A stretch of DNA of 64,000 bases from Marixanthotalea marina (lineage in GTDB: Bacteria; Bacteroidota; Bacteroidia; Flavobacteriales; Flavobacteriaceae): assembly GCA_018883545.1 (NCBI GenBank), contig JAHLEH010000003.1, forward strand, positions 1 through 64,000, read 5' to 3'. Of the stretch, positions 25,433 to 35,860 are shown piece by piece. The translations under genes and the position numbers were made by a program. How positions within the stretch are numbered: position 1 is the first letter of the stretch; each line of letters opens with the position of its first letter. The notes under the pieces are model-generated. The model worked only from the letters and a program-made list of their open reading frames with translations. It was not told the origin of the DNA and made no database searches.

Positions 25433-26083
25433 TTATATAATGTTGTTTTTTTTGGCTTTTTCTATAGCCTCCAGCTTGTTATGCACCTGTAATTTCCTAT
25501 AAATATTTTCAACATGTTTTCTTATAGTTCCCGAAGACACTATAAGATTTTCTGCAATCATATTATAATTTAAGCCTTTACTTAATTGCTCTAACACTTG
25601 AATCTCTCTTTCGGTTAGCTTTATATCTTCCCGACATTCTTTACTAGAGAAATCAACTGGATTTCTAAGCAATTTAAGGGTTTTCATAGCTATAGAAGGA
25701 TTCATGGCCGCACCACCATTTAATGTTTCCAAAATACCTTCATATAAATCTTTTGCATTGATTTCCTTTAACAAATAACCATCTGCCCCAGCTTTTATAG
25801 CATTGAAAATGTTTTCATCATTATCAAAAACGGTAAGCATAATTATTTTAATATGCGGATATTGCTGCTTTATCTTTTCGGTTGTTTCAATACCATTTAG
25901 CACCGGCATTTCTATATCCATCAATACCAAATCTACATTACGATTATCTTCAAGTTTTTCAAGAAAATCTAAGCCATTAATAGCTGTAAATTTAACTTTT
26001 ATCTCTTCAAAAAAGGATAGCTTTTCTTTAACTGTGTTTATTAAAAAAGAATTGTCGTCGGCTATGGCTACCTTGATATTCAT
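25433..26083 (-). CDS. NarL/FixJ-type response regulator
   Basis: 216 residues. The receiver domain has phospho-acceptor Asp56 (LVLMDIEMPVLNG) and the acidic pair ADD at 8-10. The LuxR-type HTH (about 150-212) has LTEREIQVLEQLSKGLNYN and SGTIRKHVENIYRKL. It is a transcription factor activated by the kinase encoded just upstream. Its ATG overlaps the kinase stop codon (TAATG at 26081-26085), which indicates translational coupling. Confidence 0.95.
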   Translation of the reverse strand: MNIKVAIADDNSFLINTVKEKLSFFEEIKVKFTAINGLDFLEKLEDNRNVDLVLMDIEMPVLNGIETTEKIKQQYPHIKIIMLTVFDNDENIFNAIKAGADGYLLKEINAKDLYEGILETLNGGAAMNPSIAMKTLKLLRNPVDFSSKECREDIKLTEREIQVLEQLSKGLNYNMIAENLIVSSGTIRKHVENIYRKLQVHNKLEAIEKAKKNNII

Positions 26084-28041
26084 TATGAATTGCTTTTTAT
26101 TTGTAAAACAACTGAAGTCCCTTTTCCCAAATGACTTTCAATAGAAAAATGAGCACCAATTTCTTCTGCGCGTTTTTTCATGTTATCAATCCCATTGCCT
26201 TTTTCTACAATATCTCCATCAAAGCCTTTTCCATTATCGTGAACAAACACGCCAAGGCCATCACTTAACTTTTGAATACGGACTTTAATTTCATCCGCCT
26301 GCGAATATTTAACAGCATTGTTAATAGCTTCTTGAATAATTCTATAAATATTCATACCCTTTACTGATGAAAAATTAAAATCTTTAGGAACCTCATTATC
26401 TACTTCAAAACTAAAACTAACGGCGTTTGAAGACACGCCAGCTTTATCAATAAAATTTGATATTCGGCCTTGTAAATCTTCAAGTGAGATTTCACTTTTG
26501 TTCATGGCCCATATAGTATCACGCAATTCGTAAATGGTTTCTTTGGTAAACTCACTAATTCCTGCCAGTTTTTTGTTTAATTTATCATTGGTTATTTTAA
26601 ATCCATATTGCAAATTATCTATGGATGAAATAATAAAGGTTAACTGCGCTCCTATATTATCATGCAAATCCCGAGAAATAGTTAAACGTTGCTCTTGTAG
26701 TTTGTTCTGGGTTTCAATTTTAACCAAGGCTTCTTTAAGTTCACTTTCTTTTTGTAATTGTTGGTTTTTTAACTTTTGCTGTTTATAAAGTAAATATCCC
26801 AGTAAAGACAGCACCAATATTAAGATGACCAAACCAATTATTTGGGTGTTTTTTTGGTTTATATTTAATTCTTTTATTGCTAGATCAGCTCGCTGAGACT
26901 GTATTTCCTTTTCTCTTTCGGCAGCATCATACTTTTCGCGAACTTCTAAGACTTCTTTAGTTATTCTTTCATTAAAGATAGTATCTTGAATAGCATTATA
27001 TAAGTTTTGATAACGAATAACACTGTCTGTATTCTTTTTATATGCATAGTATGACAAAAATGAACCGTAAGCATTCATTTCCAATTCTTTGGCCTGCACT
27101 TTCTTGGCCAATTCCAACCCATACCTTAAACGTTCTTCGGCTAAATTAAATTCACCTTTAGACATATGTAAACTTCCAATATTTATGGCCGCACTTGACA
27201 CACCATAATCATCGTTGAGTTTGGTTCTGAGAGATAGTGATTTATTATAGTTCTCAATAGCTTCTACATACTTTTTTTGACCTTTAAAAACTGAACCCAA
27301 GTTATTATACAAAGTCGACAATTCTCTTAACAAATTTTGTGATTCTGCTATCTCAATACCTTTATTGTAATAATTTAATGTCTGAAGCGTATCGCCTAAG
27401 TACAAATAGGCATTACCTATATTGGTATAAGAGTAGGTTAATCCTTCAAAATCATTTAGTTTGCTGTAGATTTCCGAAACTTCTAAATGGGTATCAAGCG
27501 CCTTTTGGTATTGCTTTAAATCTTGGTAGATATTGGCTATGTTATTTTTAATGATAGCGGCATATTTGGTATGCTTCTTGGCTTCGTATATTTTAAGAGC
27601 ATTGGTAGCATAATAAATAGCCGAATCCATTTTAAAAATGCGCTGATAGGCAATACCAAGCTTATTGTGAATACTGGCCATACCCATAGAATCTTGATGG
27701 TTTTCCCTAAAAGACATGGCTTTTTTGTAATACGAAATAGACTTTTTAAAATTAGATATATCGTAATACAAGATGCCCAAATCGTTATAGGCTTGAGACT
27801 CCCCCTGTTTATTACCAGTGTTTTTTGAATATTGTAATGCTAGATTCCCATAATGAAAAGCAGAATCTATGGAGACATTTCTATAATACCAGCACAAATC
27901 GCCATAAGCCTTTATTTTTAGAGAATCGGACGGATGATTCGAAAGGACTTGTTTTAAACTATCAATAATTTTATTTGCATCTTGAGAGAAGCCAACAAAA
28001 TTAAAAATCAGAAATACAACTATACAAAGTAATCTATTCAT
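26083..28041 (-). CDS. TPR-containing sensor histidine kinase (NarX/HisKA_3 type)
   Basis: 652 residues from MNRLLC at 28041; a longer frame starting at 28134 would overlap the upstream gene and hide the signal peptide. The signal peptide (to about 20, GFSQ) precedes about seven periplasmic tetratricopeptide repeats (about 40-350; repeated YNDLGILYYDI, NNLGSVFKGQKKY patterns). A transmembrane helix (about 400-420) and a coiled coil lead to the kinase: His460 in RDLHDNIGAQL and HATPase motifs NAVKYSQ and DNGKGF. The phospho-acceptor context is HisKA_3. It partners the NarL regulator. The ligand is unknown; TPR sensors of this type are abundant in Bacteroidota. Confidence 0.94.
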   Translation of the reverse strand: MNRLLCIVVFLIFNFVGFSQDANKIIDSLKQVLSNHPSDSLKIKAYGDLCWYYRNVSIDSAFHYGNLALQYSKNTGNKQGESQAYNDLGILYYDISNFKKSISYYKKAMSFRENHQDSMGMASIHNKLGIAYQRIFKMDSAIYYATNALKIYEAKKHTKYAAIIKNNIANIYQDLKQYQKALDTHLEVSEIYSKLNDFEGLTYSYTNIGNAYLYLGDTLQTLNYYNKGIEIAESQNLLRELSTLYNNLGSVFKGQKKYVEAIENYNKSLSLRTKLNDDYGVSSAAINIGSLHMSKGEFNLAEERLRYGLELAKKVQAKELEMNAYGSFLSYYAYKKNTDSVIRYQNLYNAIQDTIFNERITKEVLEVREKYDAAEREKEIQSQRADLAIKELNINQKNTQIIGLVILILVLSLLGYLLYKQQKLKNQQLQKESELKEALVKIETQNKLQEQRLTISRDLHDNIGAQLTFIISSIDNLQYGFKITNDKLNKKLAGISEFTKETIYELRDTIWAMNKSEISLEDLQGRISNFIDKAGVSSNAVSFSFEVDNEVPKDFNFSSVKGMNIYRIIQEAINNAVKYSQADEIKVRIQKLSDGLGVFVHDNGKGFDGDIVEKGNGIDNMKKRAEEIGAHFSIESHLGKGTSVVLQIKSNS

Positions 28042-28054
28042 AAAAACAAATTCG

Positions 28055-28315
28055 CTACAAAAGCATTTTATACAGCTGTATAAGTTCTTTGTTAATTTCA
28101 AAAAAACGACCAAACAGTATTTGATTGAAATCATTCAAATACAAGTTCTTTTCTGAAATTACCTGCCCCTTCAATTCCTGGTCCAGCAAACGCTGGTTTA
28201 AATCTAAACGTTTCTCCCGGTTTTGCCTAACCATTCTAATAGTTTGAAAACAAACTTTAACGATACACAGAAGCAAAAAAACAATTACAAACCCTATAAA
28301 AACACTAAAAACCAT
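28055..28315 (-). CDS. Small single-span membrane protein upstream of kinase
   Basis: 86 residues with an N-terminal hydrophobic segment (about 3-22), then a basic and charged helical part (QNREKRLDLNQRLLDQELKG). It looks like a membrane-anchored cytoplasmic helix. I recognise no family. The stop lies 13 bp before the kinase start on the same strand, so it probably forms one operon with the TPR kinase and NarL regulator. It could be an accessory of the kinase. Confidence 0.6.
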   Translation of the reverse strand: MVFSVFIGFVIVFLLLCIVKVCFQTIRMVRQNREKRLDLNQRLLDQELKGQVISEKNLYLNDFNQILFGRFFEINKELIQLYKMLL

Positions 28316-28380
28316 AACACATAACTTTTCTGAAAACCATAAAGAGAAAAGGCTCTATGAAAACTCCTGAATTATGCATA

Positions 28381-28428
28381 TAAAAAAACACCAGTCTTAA
28401 ATCGTACGGAACAATAAGAACTGATGTT
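28381..28428 (-). terminator. Minus-strand terminator-like hairpin
   Basis: On the minus strand, AACATCAGTTCTTA pairs with TAAGACTGGTGTT around a ~15-nt loop, followed by TTTTTTTATATG. It lies after the PQQ-like gene (stop at 28576) and 66 bp before the start of the kinase operon. Its layout matches the one at 25306-25352. Confidence 0.75.
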
Positions 28429-28575
28429 TCTCTGTATGAACTGATTAATAGCACATTAAAAATACATTATATTGACTCTCTAACCTTAATTTTTTCGACA
28501 AAGTGTTATTTAAAAAGATTAAGCGTAATAATGTAAAATTACTACGCCCAATCGAACAAATCTCAACAACAAGAT

Positions 28576-30474
28576 CTAATTTTTCAAGTTGTAAGAATAG
28601 ACAGTACTGTTGTTAGCTTTATAGAACAAATAACCTCCAAACTCATCCACTTCGTACTCTGGTTTTTTATCATTCAAAACAATTTCTTTGTCTACTTTGC
28701 CTGTATCTTTATTTATTTTTACCAATCCTGTGCCACCATCTAAGTTTGTTAAAATAAACTGGGCATTATCTGTAGCTGCAGTAGATTTAAAACGAGTTGA
28801 CAAATAATCAAACGATGCACTGGCAATGCCCGCAAACATATCTGCAGCTCTTTTGGCCTCCTTTCCATAATCGTTATAGCTGTCTAAATCATTCACACTA
28901 CCAAAAGCACTCCTATTGGCTCCCGCCTTGGCACTCATACCAACGGCCATTGCAGTAGAGGCTACCGCCAATGCACCTCCAACAATTTTACCAAACGTAC
29001 TTCTTCCTGGCGATTTAAAATATTCGTGGTAATTTTCTTTTCCATTAAACTCAACCATGGCCATGTTTTGGCTAGATGATAAAAAGATACCGTTATTTCT
29101 TATCTCCATATGATTGGGATCTTCTTTTTCTTCAAAATCTAACTTAGCCAAATCGCTTACTTCTCCTGAATTTGCATCAACAGCCATTATTTTTCCATCG
29201 GCAGCAATTAAATACCTATTATTAGCCTGATCGAAGGTTGAAGCAACAGAAGTTGCACTTTTATATTTTAATGGTTTGCCCCAAACTTCATCACCTGTTT
29301 CAAGGTTTACAATATTGGCATCTTCACTGGTTATATATATCAAACCTTGAGGAGTATGCGCCATAACCATAATATTCGGGCCTGTTTTTAATGGCTTTTT
29401 AAACAATTCTTTACCATCAAATGATATTTTATTTATACCACCTTGCTGTATTCCAAATAAAATACCGTCATCCATAACATAAAAATGCTGCACATAACCT
29501 TTGGTCTTTGGTGCTTTTTCCCATAAATCTTCTCCCGTAGCCGCACTTAAAAAAGCGATTTCAGATTCATCTTTTGTAGCAAACACACTATTGCTACCAC
29601 CAGAACTTTTATCACTCACCACGGCTAATCCTTGAGGCAGAATTTGAAAGTTAGAAACATTGCCTTGTACCTTTCTATCATCTTGCCATAGCTCGGCACC
29701 ATTGGCACCAATTTTATGTATTCTGGTGTTTTTACCATTAACAGTCCCCTCGAATGCATAAATCTCTTGCTCGGTTTTATCGGCAACCATCCAATTAATA
29801 TCCTTTATCTTATTTTGCCACAGCTGTTCACCTGTATGGCTCATGGAAAGAATACCTTGCGCTGTTGGTATAAGCACTGCATTTTTAAGTAATAATGGCG
29901 TTCCAGTAACACTAAAATCTTTAGCAATGCCAACTCTTCCTGGTTTATCTAAAAAAAAGGAATAATCTAATTTTCCGCTTTCAATGTCATAAACTGCCAC
30001 TTTAGGAACAGTACTTTCAAATTTTTGATCACTTTTTTGGAGTCCGCTAATAATGAGCTTATTTTGCGGCAATGCCACATTGCATGTATAAACTTGATTC
30101 CAATTGTCGTTTTCAGAATTGAACAACACTTTACCCTGTACATAATCAATAACTGCTCGTTTGGTTTTTGACAAACCAGAAACTCCCCCTTGAGACACTA
30201 CTATATAAGGTGTATTAGGGATAAAATCTGTTTCTTCCGGCTTTAGTTTTCCAAAATTATTAAAAGTAAACGTTGGGGCATTTTGTTTAGGGTCTATACC
30301 CATTAAACCATCATTGGTAGCAACAACCAATATACCACCTATGGTTAATGTCATTTCGTTGATACTTGATCCCAAATCATATTTGTTTTCTGGATTTTCA
30401 GCTTTTTGGGCAAAACCCAAACTGTTTAAAAATAAAAGTGTGACTAATAAAATCAATTGACTAAATTTTCTCAT
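28576..30474 (-). CDS. Secreted PQQ-like beta-propeller protein
   Basis: 632 residues from MRKFSQ at 30474, where a clean signal peptide (to FAQKA, about 22) begins; an upstream in-frame ATG at 30534 is less plausible. Repeats of the type GVNKISFDGKELFKK, GLIYITSEDANIVNLETGDE and DANSGEV (residues about 40-460) give a WD/PQQ-like propeller. A short hydrophobic Ala/Gly segment (about 490-510, GGALAVASTAMAVGMSAKAG) interrupts before the final blades. No enzymatic residues are evident. Probably a periplasmic binding or scaffold protein. Confidence 0.8.
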   Translation of the reverse strand: MRKFSQLILLVTLLFLNSLGFAQKAENPENKYDLGSSINEMTLTIGGILVVATNDGLMGIDPKQNAPTFTFNNFGKLKPEETDFIPNTPYIVVSQGGVSGLSKTKRAVIDYVQGKVLFNSENDNWNQVYTCNVALPQNKLIISGLQKSDQKFESTVPKVAVYDIESGKLDYSFFLDKPGRVGIAKDFSVTGTPLLLKNAVLIPTAQGILSMSHTGEQLWQNKIKDINWMVADKTEQEIYAFEGTVNGKNTRIHKIGANGAELWQDDRKVQGNVSNFQILPQGLAVVSDKSSGGSNSVFATKDESEIAFLSAATGEDLWEKAPKTKGYVQHFYVMDDGILFGIQQGGINKISFDGKELFKKPLKTGPNIMVMAHTPQGLIYITSEDANIVNLETGDEVWGKPLKYKSATSVASTFDQANNRYLIAADGKIMAVDANSGEVSDLAKLDFEEKEDPNHMEIRNNGIFLSSSQNMAMVEFNGKENYHEYFKSPGRSTFGKIVGGALAVASTAMAVGMSAKAGANRSAFGSVNDLDSYNDYGKEAKRAADMFAGIASASFDYLSTRFKSTAATDNAQFILTNLDGGTGLVKINKDTGKVDKEIVLNDKKPEYEVDEFGGYLFYKANNSTVYSYNLKN

Positions 30475-30553
30475 TGTTGAATTTGTTTTAATTAATAGCA
30501 AATCAAAATTGCAACTTTGGGAAAATGGAATCAATACGACAAATTGCGTATTT

Positions 30554-31504
30554 TTAGAATTTAATGTGGGGAAATTTAGACCTCAACTCTCCTTTTCTAA
30601 TTTCTAGGTTTTCAAGAAACGTTTTGTGTGCTTCGGAATTGGGATTGAAAGGTTTGTGAGTCATTCCTTTTTGAACAATCTCAACCGAGTCCATTGTTTT
30701 AAATGCCTGTTCTGAAATCCAAACACTTTTAAATTTTTCCCAAATGTAATTAATGGCCGTTTGGTTGGGATGCAGCATATCTTCTGTATAGAATCGGTAA
30801 TCGCGAAGCTCGTCCATCATGATTTCAAATGAAGGAAAATAAAAGACGTTGGAATTACTATTTAAAAATTGATGAATAGCTGTAATTAGATGTGATTTAC
30901 TCTGAGTGTTCTCAACAAATCCATCTTTAATATGGCGTACAGGCGATACGGTAAATATAACAGAAGCCTTAGTATTGACACTTCTAATGGCTTTTAAAAT
31001 ACTTTCTAAAGATTGAGATACAGCTTCTACAGTAAGCAATTCTTTTAAAAATGCCTTTTGAGGCACTTTATGGCAATTGGCCACTATTTTGCTTGTTTCA
31101 ATATGCCTGTAAACCCAAGCCGTTCCTAATGTGATTACAATATGGCTTGCACTGTTTAATTGCAAAGCCATTAAGTTAATTTGGTTATTTAAATTACTTA
31201 AAAGTTTTTCTTTTGAAGCATGACTTAATTTAGAATGCGCCTCAAAACTATGCCATTGTTCGTTATGTAAAAACGTATCGCTACCAGAATATTTTTTCCC
31301 CGAAACTGCATTTAAAACCAAGGTTTCAATTGCTATTGGATTGAATAGAATACCAAATGGATTTTGGAGATTTTGAAACTTATAATAGTCTAGTTTTCCA
31401 CCAATATTTTCAACAAAGCAAGAACCTAAGAGCAGAATATTAGATTCATAACTTATAGGGTTTTCTGAATGTTTTTTTAGTGGAATTTTAGTGATTAAAT
31501 CCAT
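30554..31504 (-). CDS. GSCFA domain protein
   Basis: 316 residues, no signal peptide. The family signature ILLLGSCFVENIGGKL lies at about 24-39, followed by NPFGILFNPIAIE. The C-terminal FYTEDMLHPNQTAINYIWEKF carries Asp/His residues like the catalytic pair of SGNH hydrolases. The GSCFA family is related to SGNH esterases, but its substrate is unknown. It is downstream of the coiled-coil gene and separated from it by the terminator at 31529-31559. Confidence 0.92.
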   Translation of the reverse strand: MDLITKIPLKKHSENPISYESNILLLGSCFVENIGGKLDYYKFQNLQNPFGILFNPIAIETLVLNAVSGKKYSGSDTFLHNEQWHSFEAHSKLSHASKEKLLSNLNNQINLMALQLNSASHIVITLGTAWVYRHIETSKIVANCHKVPQKAFLKELLTVEAVSQSLESILKAIRSVNTKASVIFTVSPVRHIKDGFVENTQSKSHLITAIHQFLNSNSNVFYFPSFEIMMDELRDYRFYTEDMLHPNQTAINYIWEKFKSVWISEQAFKTMDSVEIVQKGMTHKPFNPNSEAHKTFLENLEIRKGELRSKFPHIKF

Positions 31505-31528
31505 TTTATAATGGGTGTTTTTTAAAAC

Positions 31529-31559
31529 AAATCCCGATAGATTTAAAATTTATCGGGAT
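31529..31559 (-). terminator. Terminator after the coiled-coil gene
   Basis: ATCCCGATA (about 31531-31539) pairs with TATCGGGAT (31551-31559), followed on the minus strand by TTTGTTTTAAAA. Confidence 0.7.
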
Positions 31560-31592
31560 GTACTATTCTCTATTCTTTTTATTTAAATGGAA

Positions 31593-32030
31593 TTAGGTTT
31601 TTGTAACCTCAATTTTAAGTTCTTCGATAATTTCACCTAACTTACCTTTAATCTCTTCTATTGTCCGATTCGAATCCTCTAACTTTTGGGTATTTTTTTC
31701 GATTGCCTTATTAACTTTCTCAAGTTTCTTTTCCAAACCACTTTCAGGGTTAGAAGACATTTTAATTGCTTCTTCTATTTCTGATGATTCATAATTTAAA
31801 TTATCAATGGTATATTCCAATTCCTTTTTTTTAGCTTCCTCTTTTTCCAATTTTTGTCCTAATACCAAAAGGTTTCTCTGAAGAGTTTGAGTATTATCCT
31901 TTTTTTGATGTGCCAATTGTTGCTCCAACATCATCTGACTGTTTATCTGATTGGACGCTGGACTTGGGAATTGTTGCGCCAAAAGAATAGTTGGCAACAA
32001 CATCAAAAGAATTAAGATTTTTACTTTCAT
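31593..32030 (-). CDS. Secreted coiled-coil protein
   Basis: 145 residues. The signal peptide ends near LLAQQ (about 19). The mature part is almost all charged heptad-like coiled coil (about 50-145, e.g. LEKEEAKKKELEYTIDNL and LEKKLEKVNKAIEKNTQKL). I recognise no family. The 13-bp gap after alaS on the same strand suggests read-through from alaS. Confidence 0.75.
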   Translation of the reverse strand: MKVKILILLMLLPTILLAQQFPSPASNQINSQMMLEQQLAHQKKDNTQTLQRNLLVLGQKLEKEEAKKKELEYTIDNLNYESSEIEEAIKMSSNPESGLEKKLEKVNKAIEKNTQKLEDSNRTIEEIKGKLGEIIEELKIEVTKT

Positions 32031-32043
32031 GAAATAAATAAAT

Positions 32044-34656
32044 TTAACTTATAAACTGTCTTACTTTTTCTAATGCATCTTTAATTCCAGCTGGGTTTTT
32101 ACCTCCTGCGGTTGCAAAAAACGGCTGACCGCCGCCGCCACCTTGAATACATTTACCCAACTCGCGAACTACAGTTCCTGCATTTAAGCCCTTTGAAGAT
32201 ACCAATTCTTTTGATATATAACAAGTTAAAAGCGCCTTTCCACCATTCTCAGCCGCAAAAAACAAAAATAAATTGTCATATTGGCTGCCCAACTCAAAAC
32301 AAACATCCTTAATTCCCGACGCATCTAGATCTAATTTTTTGGCCAGAAACTGAATACCATTTACTTCTTGAAGTTCGTTTTTTAATTCATTCTTAATGTT
32401 GCCCGCTTTATCTTTCAATAAAGCCTCTATTTGCTTTTTCAAATTTACATTTTCCTCCTGAAGATTTTGCAATGCCTTTACAGGTTCTTTGGTGTTATTA
32501 AGCAACTCTTTCATTTCAAAAAAAGCAGCACTATTATGAATGTAAAATTCTTTGGCAGCTTCACTGGTAATAGCCTCAATACGTCTTATGCCTGCGGCAA
32601 CTGCACCTTCAGAAACAATTTTAAAATGCCAAATATCAGCCGTATTGTCAACATGTGTACCACCACAAAGCTCTATGGATTGCCCAAAACGAATGGCACG
32701 AACCGTATCTCCGTATTTTTCACCAAACAAACTCATGGCTCCTTCTGCAATGGCCTCTTCTTTTGGTATGTTCCTTTTTTCTACTAATGGTAATTTATCA
32801 CCAATTCTGGCGTTTACAAAACTTTCAACATCCGCCAATTCTTCTGGCGTTAACTTGGCAAAATGTGAAAAGTCGAAACGCAAACCTTTGGAGTGTACCA
32901 TACTTCCTTTTTGCTCAACATGGTTCCCCAACACTTCCCTTAATGCTTGGTGCAATAAGTGGGTCGCTGTATGATTACTTTCTGTTCTGGAACGCTGGTT
33001 TTCGTCTACTACCGCTTTAAAGGTTTCATTGATATGCTTGGGCAAACTTTTGGCAAAATGAATAATAACATTATTCTCCTTTTTGGTATCTAAAATATAT
33101 ACCACATCGCCGTGCTGGTCTTCCAAATACCCTTTATCTCCCACTTGGCCACCACCTTCTGGATAAAAGGGGGTTAAATTAAATACCAATTGGTACATTT
33201 CGCCTTCTTTTTTAGAAACCACTTTTCGGTAGCGGGTTAGTTTAACATTAGCCGAAAGCGCATCGTAACCTATAAATTCTTCTTCGGCATCATCAACGAG
33301 TACAATCCAATCGTCTTTACTTATTTCACTGGCAGCACGGGAACGTTCTTTTTGTTTTTGAAGTTCTTCATTAAACCCTTTTTCATCAAGCTTCAAACCT
33401 TTTTCATTTAAAATGAGCGCCGTTAAATCGATTGGAAAACCATAGGTATCATACAACTCAAATGCCTTTTCTCCAGAAATCATATTCCCATTCGCTTCTT
33501 CTATAATACCGTTAAGGAGAATAAGTCCTTGTTCCAAAGTTCTTAAGAACGATTGTTCTTCTTCCTTTATAACATTTTCAACCAGATTTTTCTGCGAAAC
33601 TATTTCTGGGAAAGCCTCTCCCATTTTTTGGCTTAAAACAGCAACTAACTTATAAATAAATGGTTCCTTCTGGTCTAGAAATGTAAACCCATAACGAACA
33701 GCCCTGCGCAAGATTCTACGGATAACATAGCCAGCGCCATTGTTACTTGGCAATTGGCCATCGGCAATGGAAAAAGCCACTGCTCTTACATGGTCGGCAA
33801 TAACCCTAATGGCTACATCTACCTTCTCGTTATTACCATATTTTTTATTGGTAACGGTTTCAATTTCCCTTATAATGGGGGTAAACACATCGGTATCGTA
33901 GTTAGACTGAACCCCTTGTAACACCATACACAAACGTTCAAAGCCCATACCAGTGTCAATATGCTTGTCGGGAAGCACTTCTAAGCTACCATTGGCTTTA
34001 CGGTTATATTGTATAAAAACCAAGTTCCATATTTCAACCACTTGCGGATGGTCTTGATTTACTAAATCTTTTCCAGAAATTTTGGCTTTTTCTTCAGCAG
34101 AGCGAATATCCACATGTATTTCACTACAAGGCCCACATGGCCCTTGATCGCCCATTTCCCAAAAATTGTCTTTTTTATTGCCTTTCAAAATGCGGTCTTC
34201 AGGAACAAATTGTTTCCAAATATCGTAGGCTTCAGTATCCATAGATAATCCATCATCCTCACTACCTTCAAAAACAGTAACGTACAAAATATCTTTATCG
34301 ATACCAAACACCTCGGTTAACAATTCCCAAGACCAAGCGATTGCTTCCTTTTTAAAATAATCACCAAAACTCCAGTTACCCAACATTTCAAATAAGGTAT
34401 GGTGGTAAGTATCATAGCCAACCTCCTCTAAATCGTTATGCTTACCAGACACACGCAAGCATTTTTGGGTATCAGCTATACGACTGCTTTTTGGTTTGGA
34501 ATTCCCCAAAAAATACTCCTTAAATGGCACCATGCCCGCATTAACGAACATAAGTGTGGGGTCGTCTTTTAAAACCATGGGTGCCGAGGGCACAATGCTA
34601 TGCTTTTTTTGTTCAAAAAAGTTTAAAAATTGAGATCGAATATCTTGTGACTTCAT
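32044..34656 (-). CDS. alaS: Alanyl-tRNA synthetase
   Basis: 870 residues, full length. It charges tRNA-Ala and edits mischarged Ser and Gly. The N terminus [17 protein letters not shown] is typical. The catalytic class II core has [13 protein letters not shown]. The editing domain zinc motif is [14 protein letters not shown] with the distal CGGTHV. The C-Ala/DHHA1 domain carries the glycine run [15 protein letters not shown]. The gene starts close to the divergent M23 gene, with 232 bp between them. Confidence 0.97.
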   Translation of the reverse strand: MKSQDIRSQFLNFFEQKKHSIVPSAPMVLKDDPTLMFVNAGMVPFKEYFLGNSKPKSSRIADTQKCLRVSGKHNDLEEVGYDTYHHTLFEMLGNWSFGDYFKKEAIAWSWELLTEVFGIDKDILYVTVFEGSEDDGLSMDTEAYDIWKQFVPEDRILKGNKKDNFWEMGDQGPCGPCSEIHVDIRSAEEKAKISGKDLVNQDHPQVVEIWNLVFIQYNRKANGSLEVLPDKHIDTGMGFERLCMVLQGVQSNYDTDVFTPIIREIETVTNKKYGNNEKVDVAIRVIADHVRAVAFSIADGQLPSNNGAGYVIRRILRRAVRYGFTFLDQKEPFIYKLVAVLSQKMGEAFPEIVSQKNLVENVIKEEEQSFLRTLEQGLILLNGIIEEANGNMISGEKAFELYDTYGFPIDLTALILNEKGLKLDEKGFNEELQKQKERSRAASEISKDDWIVLVDDAEEEFIGYDALSANVKLTRYRKVVSKKEGEMYQLVFNLTPFYPEGGGQVGDKGYLEDQHGDVVYILDTKKENNVIIHFAKSLPKHINETFKAVVDENQRSRTESNHTATHLLHQALREVLGNHVEQKGSMVHSKGLRFDFSHFAKLTPEELADVESFVNARIGDKLPLVEKRNIPKEEAIAEGAMSLFGEKYGDTVRAIRFGQSIELCGGTHVDNTADIWHFKIVSEGAVAAGIRRIEAITSEAAKEFYIHNSAAFFEMKELLNNTKEPVKALQNLQEENVNLKKQIEALLKDKAGNIKNELKNELQEVNGIQFLAKKLDLDASGIKDVCFELGSQYDNLFLFFAAENGGKALLTCYISKELVSSKGLNAGTVVRELGKCIQGGGGGQPFFATAGGKNPAGIKDALEKVRQFIS

Positions 34657-34815
34657 GTACTTTAATTATAAAAAACGCGCTTTTTACCCAACAAAACTAA
34701 ATAAAAAACAACTTTTTCGTGTTACCTGTAAATCTATTTTAAATTTCGGAACGTTGGAACCTACTTCACTATTTACACCTTAACTTTATTGAAAGTTATT
34801 TTGAAAAATATTTTG

Positions 34816-34823
34816 TAGGTTTG
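34816..34823 (+). promoter_or_regulatory. -7 element of the M23 gene
   Basis: TAGGTTTG matches TAnnTTTG. It lies 65 bp before the ATG at 34889 and in the divergent alaS/M23 spacer. Confidence 0.6.
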
Positions 34824-34888
34824 TTCGTTTACTTACCGAATAATACCTTAGTATTTTATTTAGGTGCAAAAGTAGTATAAATTAAGCA

Positions 34889-35860
34889 ATGAGTAGAGTA
34901 AAATATTATTACGATTCTGAAACGCTCTCATATAAAAAAATTGAGCGCAAAAGAGGCAGGACTTTAAAATATACACTGGTTTTCACACTGGCCTCTGCCC
35001 TGTTTGGTTTTTTATTCGTTTTCATTGCTGGACAATTTGTTGAATCCCCTAGAGAAAAAGCCCTAAAAAGAGAATTACAGAACATGCAGCTTCAGTTTGA
35101 ATTGCTAAACAAAAAAATGGAAAAAGCTGAAATTGTATTAAACAACATAGCCGAAAGGGACAATAACATATACCGTGTTTATTTTGAAGCCAATCCCATA
35201 CCAGAAGAACAACGCAGAGCAGGTTTTGGTGGTGTTAATAGATATAACGACCTTGAAGGCTATGATAATTCCAAACTAATTGTTGAAAGCAACAAGCGTT
35301 TGGATATTATTCAAAAACAAATTGTAGTACAATCTAGGTCTTTAGATGAAATTACCAAACTTGCTGGAGAAAAGGAAAAGCTTTTGGCCGCCATTCCTGC
35401 CATACAACCCGTTAACAATCAAGATTTAAAGCGCATGGCCTCTGGCTTTGGTATGCGAACCGATCCATTTACAAAAGCCAGAAAAATGCACTGGGGTATG
35501 GATTTTTCAGCCCCAAAAGGCACACCCGTTTATGCCACTGGCGATGGTGTGGTTACCAGAGCAGACAACAATGCTTCTGGCTACGGAAACCATATAAGAA
35601 TAGACCATGGTTATGGCTATGTAAGTCTATATGCCCACTTGTACAAATACAATGTTAGAAAAAACCAAAAGGTGAAGCGTGGCGACCTTATAGGTTTTGT
35701 GGGCAGTAGTGGACGCTCTGAAGCACCACATTGCCATTACGAAATCTTTAAAGATGGAGACCGCATTAATCCAATTAATTTCTACTACGGCAGTTTAACC
35801 GCCGAAGAATTTAATGAAATGTTAGAACACGCTACGTTAGAAAACCAATCGCTAGATTAA
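34889..35860 (+). CDS. M23 family peptidoglycan endopeptidase
   Basis: 323 residues. A cytoplasmic basic N terminus, one transmembrane helix (about 29-50) and a coiled coil (about 58-90) precede the LytM domain (about 195-300). Zinc ligands are visible: the first His in MHWGMDFSAP with its downstream Asp, and the second site HCHYEIF. The active-site loop LYAHLYKYNV is present, so it is probably active and not an EnvC/NlpD-type pseudo-enzyme. It cleaves peptide cross-links in the periplasm. Its stop codon overlaps the MerR start (TAATG). Confidence 0.94.
   Translation: MSRVKYYYDSETLSYKKIERKRGRTLKYTLVFTLASALFGFLFVFIAGQFVESPREKALKRELQNMQLQFELLNKKMEKAEIVLNNIAERDNNIYRVYFEANPIPEEQRRAGFGGVNRYNDLEGYDNSKLIVESNKRLDIIQKQIVVQSRSLDEITKLAGEKEKLLAAIPAIQPVNNQDLKRMASGFGMRTDPFTKARKMHWGMDFSAPKGTPVYATGDGVVTRADNNASGYGNHIRIDHGYGYVSLYAHLYKYNVRKNQKVKRGDLIGFVGSSGRSEAPHCHYEIFKDGDRINPINFYYGSLTAEEFNEMLEHATLENQSLD

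Noticed and set aside
26042-28134. Longer kinase start at 28134
   Set aside because: It would overlap the upstream gene and bury the signal peptide that begins at the ATG 28041.
30475-30534. Longer start of the PQQ-like protein at 30534
   Set aside because: Twenty extra residues before a clean signal peptide are unlikely.
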